NCBI GenBank assembly: GCA_002410925.1
Contig: DHPR01000024.1
Location: 1-6,768, forward strand
Length of the DNA stretch: 6,768 nt
Source: UBA5359 sp002410925 [NCBI: bacterium UBP13_UBA5359]
GTDB taxonomy: Bacteria > UBP13 > UBA5359
Direction of reading: 5' to 3'
Shown: one piece after another, positions 5,752 through 6,768 of the stretch
Position numbering within the stretch: the stretch's first letter is position 1
How the letters are laid out: each line of letters opens with the position of its first letter
Notes under the pieces: model-generated
Database searches by the model: none
What the model saw: only the letters and a program-made list of their open reading frames with translations
What the model was told of the DNA's origin: nothing
Made by a program: the position numbers and the translations under genes

Positions 5752-6552
5752 ATGAAGATGTACATTATTACCGATATGGAAGGTGCAGCGGGCATTGCTG
5801 TGTGGGGTTCACAGCCCGGGATACCTTACGAGGTGAAGAAGGCAGAGTGGATGACGGCTGAAGTACAGGCCGCCGTCACGGGTATGAAAGAGTGCGGAGC
5901 CGATGAAATAATCGTGGCTGAGAGCCACCGCCTTATTCTGGACCAACTGGACCAAGCTGTGAAAGTGGTTCTGACTGGTGGGACTATGGTTAACTATCTG
6001 CCGGGCCTGGATGCCAGCGTAGATGGAGTTTTCATCATAGGCCAGCATGCCATGGCAGGCACAGGCAACGGGGTTCTTAATCATACTGGCAACAGCGCTA
6101 TCAGGAGGGTGATGATCAACGGTATTACCCTAGGAGAGCTTGGATTTGAGATGGCTTATGCCGGCAGTTTGGATGTACCAGTGCTTTTTGTTTCCGGTGA
6201 TAACGCAACTGTGAATGAAGCCCAAGCGCTGGTGAAAAACATGGAAACGGTTGCCGTCAAAGAGGGTATAAATAAGTATCAGACTATCAGCCTTCATCCT
6301 GCACAGGCGTGCGAGTATATTCGCCAGGGAGCTGCAAAAGCGGTTAAACGTATCCAGGAAATAAAGCCGTTTGTTATCGAACCTCCATATACCTACGAGG
6401 TGGAGTTTACCACCACTCATACCGTATCGAAAATGTGCCTGATACCCGGCGTAACCAAGGTAAACGATACCACCGTTTCCTTTACCAGCGATAACTTCCA
6501 GGAAATAGCCAATATCTATATCTTGCAGGGGCATCTTTATGATGCGGAATAA
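5752..6552 (+). CDS. M55-family (DppA-like D-aminopeptidase) metalloenzyme
   Basis: This 266-residue protein is close to the usual M55 length. The N-terminal MKMYIITDMEGAAGI gives Asp8 and Glu10. Further zinc-ligand candidates are His59 (ESHR), His99 (IGQHAMAGT, 96-104) and Glu129 (NGITLGELGFEMAYAG, 123-138), and His111 (LNHTGN) corresponds to the active-site His115 of B. subtilis DppA. All metal positions known for DppA, a zinc D-aminopeptidase that assembles into a decameric ring and releases D-Ala from D-Ala dipeptides, are therefore present. One oddity is the His59 loop: families usually read DSHG followed by an Asn, here it is ESHRLILDQL, so the substrate pocket may differ. It lies 12 bp after the GH42-like gene and is surely co-transcribed. 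No signal peptide. A role in hydrolysing an amide of a D-amino acid or amino-sugar derivative within this operon is inferred; strict D-dipeptidase activity is not shown. Confidence 0.92.
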   Translation: MKMYIITDMEGAAGIAVWGSQPGIPYEVKKAEWMTAEVQAAVTGMKECGADEIIVAESHRLILDQLDQAVKVVLTGGTMVNYLPGLDASVDGVFIIGQHAMAGTGNGVLNHTGNSAIRRVMINGITLGELGFEMAYAGSLDVPVLFVSGDNATVNEAQALVKNMETVAVKEGINKYQTISLHPAQACEYIRQGAAKAVKRIQEIKPFVIEPPYTYEVEFTTTHTVSKMCLIPGVTKVNDTTVSFTSDNFQEIANIYILQGHLYDAE

Positions 6553-6717
6553 AGAACGATGGATACCATACATTATGAAGCAATTATAGACATACGAGCA
6601 ATGTCAGAGCGCTGTTGAGACTCTCAAATTACCAGAGTTGGGCAAGATGCGGCACAGAAGGGAACAATAACTATCTGGCTTAGTCAGTTAAGATAAAAAG
6701 GTTGACAAAAATAAACC

Positions 6718-6724
6718 AGGAGGA
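6718..6724 (+). promoter_or_regulatory. Shine-Dalgarno of the gene leaving the right edge
   Basis: AGGAGGA ends 7 bp before the ATG at 6732, ideal spacing. Together with the open frame behind it, this is the evidence that a further gene begins here. Confidence 0.65.
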
Positions 6725-6731
6725 ATAACAG

Positions 6732-6768
6732 ATGAGTGTGGAAAAGAGATTAAGCCAAGGGATACGAG
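6732..6768 (+). CDS. Start of an unidentified protein (3'-partial)
   Basis: ATG followed by an open frame gives MSVEKRLSQGIR before the window ends. The excellent SD and the same orientation make a real gene likely. Twelve residues are too few to name a family, though the start is polar and does not look like a signal peptide. It is 179 bp after the M55 stop; no GC-rich hairpin with a T-run was seen in between, so read-through from the hydrolase operon is possible. Confidence 0.6.
   Translation, partial: MSVEKRLSQGIR

Noticed and set aside
6702-6707. Perfect TTGACA -35 hexamer before the last gene
   Set aside because: At normal spacing its -10 would be around 6725-6730 (ATAACA), putting the transcript start on the start codon and removing the SD at 6718-6724 from the message.
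1-6768. tRNA, rRNA, CRISPR array, transposase or IS ends
   Set aside because: No cloverleaf, regular spaced repeats, transposase motifs or terminal repeats with flanking duplications were found.

Overview
The window reads as bacterial accessory DNA with strong AGGAGG-type ribosome binding sites, and every supported gene is on the + strand. Taxonomic clues are indirect. The pseudopilin N-terminus (FTLIELL followed by [13 protein letters not shown] and NLKQI) is of the kind multiplied in Armatimonadota, Planctomycetota-type and related environmental bacteria. The M55 peptidase, ceramidase-fold hydrolase and GH42-like protein fit a carbohydrate- or glycoconjugate-degrading heterotroph. I cannot assign a phylum with confidence.

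Layout. Bases 2-100 are the 3' end of an unidentified gene whose stop codon lies inside a perfect 10-bp-arm palindrome (98-118). The palindrome sits just before an AraC-family regulator (135-974). Bases 975-1135 hold a 10-bp stem-loop and a -10-like box. Then follows a composite locus. A type IV pseudopilin-like N-terminus (from 1136, strong SD) runs out of frame directly into the C-terminal five repeats of a VCBS/FG-GAP-type Ca-binding propeller protein (1323-2141). The two halves abut at about 1334/1335, as expected from a deletion fusion or an assembly chimera.

After a 153-bp leader with nested inverted repeats comes a tight three-gene operon. It encodes a neutral-ceramidase-fold amidohydrolase (2295-3581), a GH42-like TIM-barrel protein with a beta-galactosidase trimerisation-like domain (3568-5739, overlapping its predecessor by 14 bp), and an M55 D-aminopeptidase-family metalloenzyme (5752-6552, 12 bp downstream). 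None of the three has a visible signal peptide, so they probably act in the cytoplasm on imported material. A fourth gene starts at 6732 behind a good SD and leaves the window.

Inferred working model: the AraC protein senses a sugar-like ligand and controls a catabolic set. In that set a glycosidase-like enzyme, an amide/ester hydrolase of the ceramidase fold and a metallo-aminopeptidase-fold enzyme successively dismantle an N-acylated or amino-acid-bearing glycoconjugate. The substrate is unknown. This combination is the best candidate here for an undescribed pathway.
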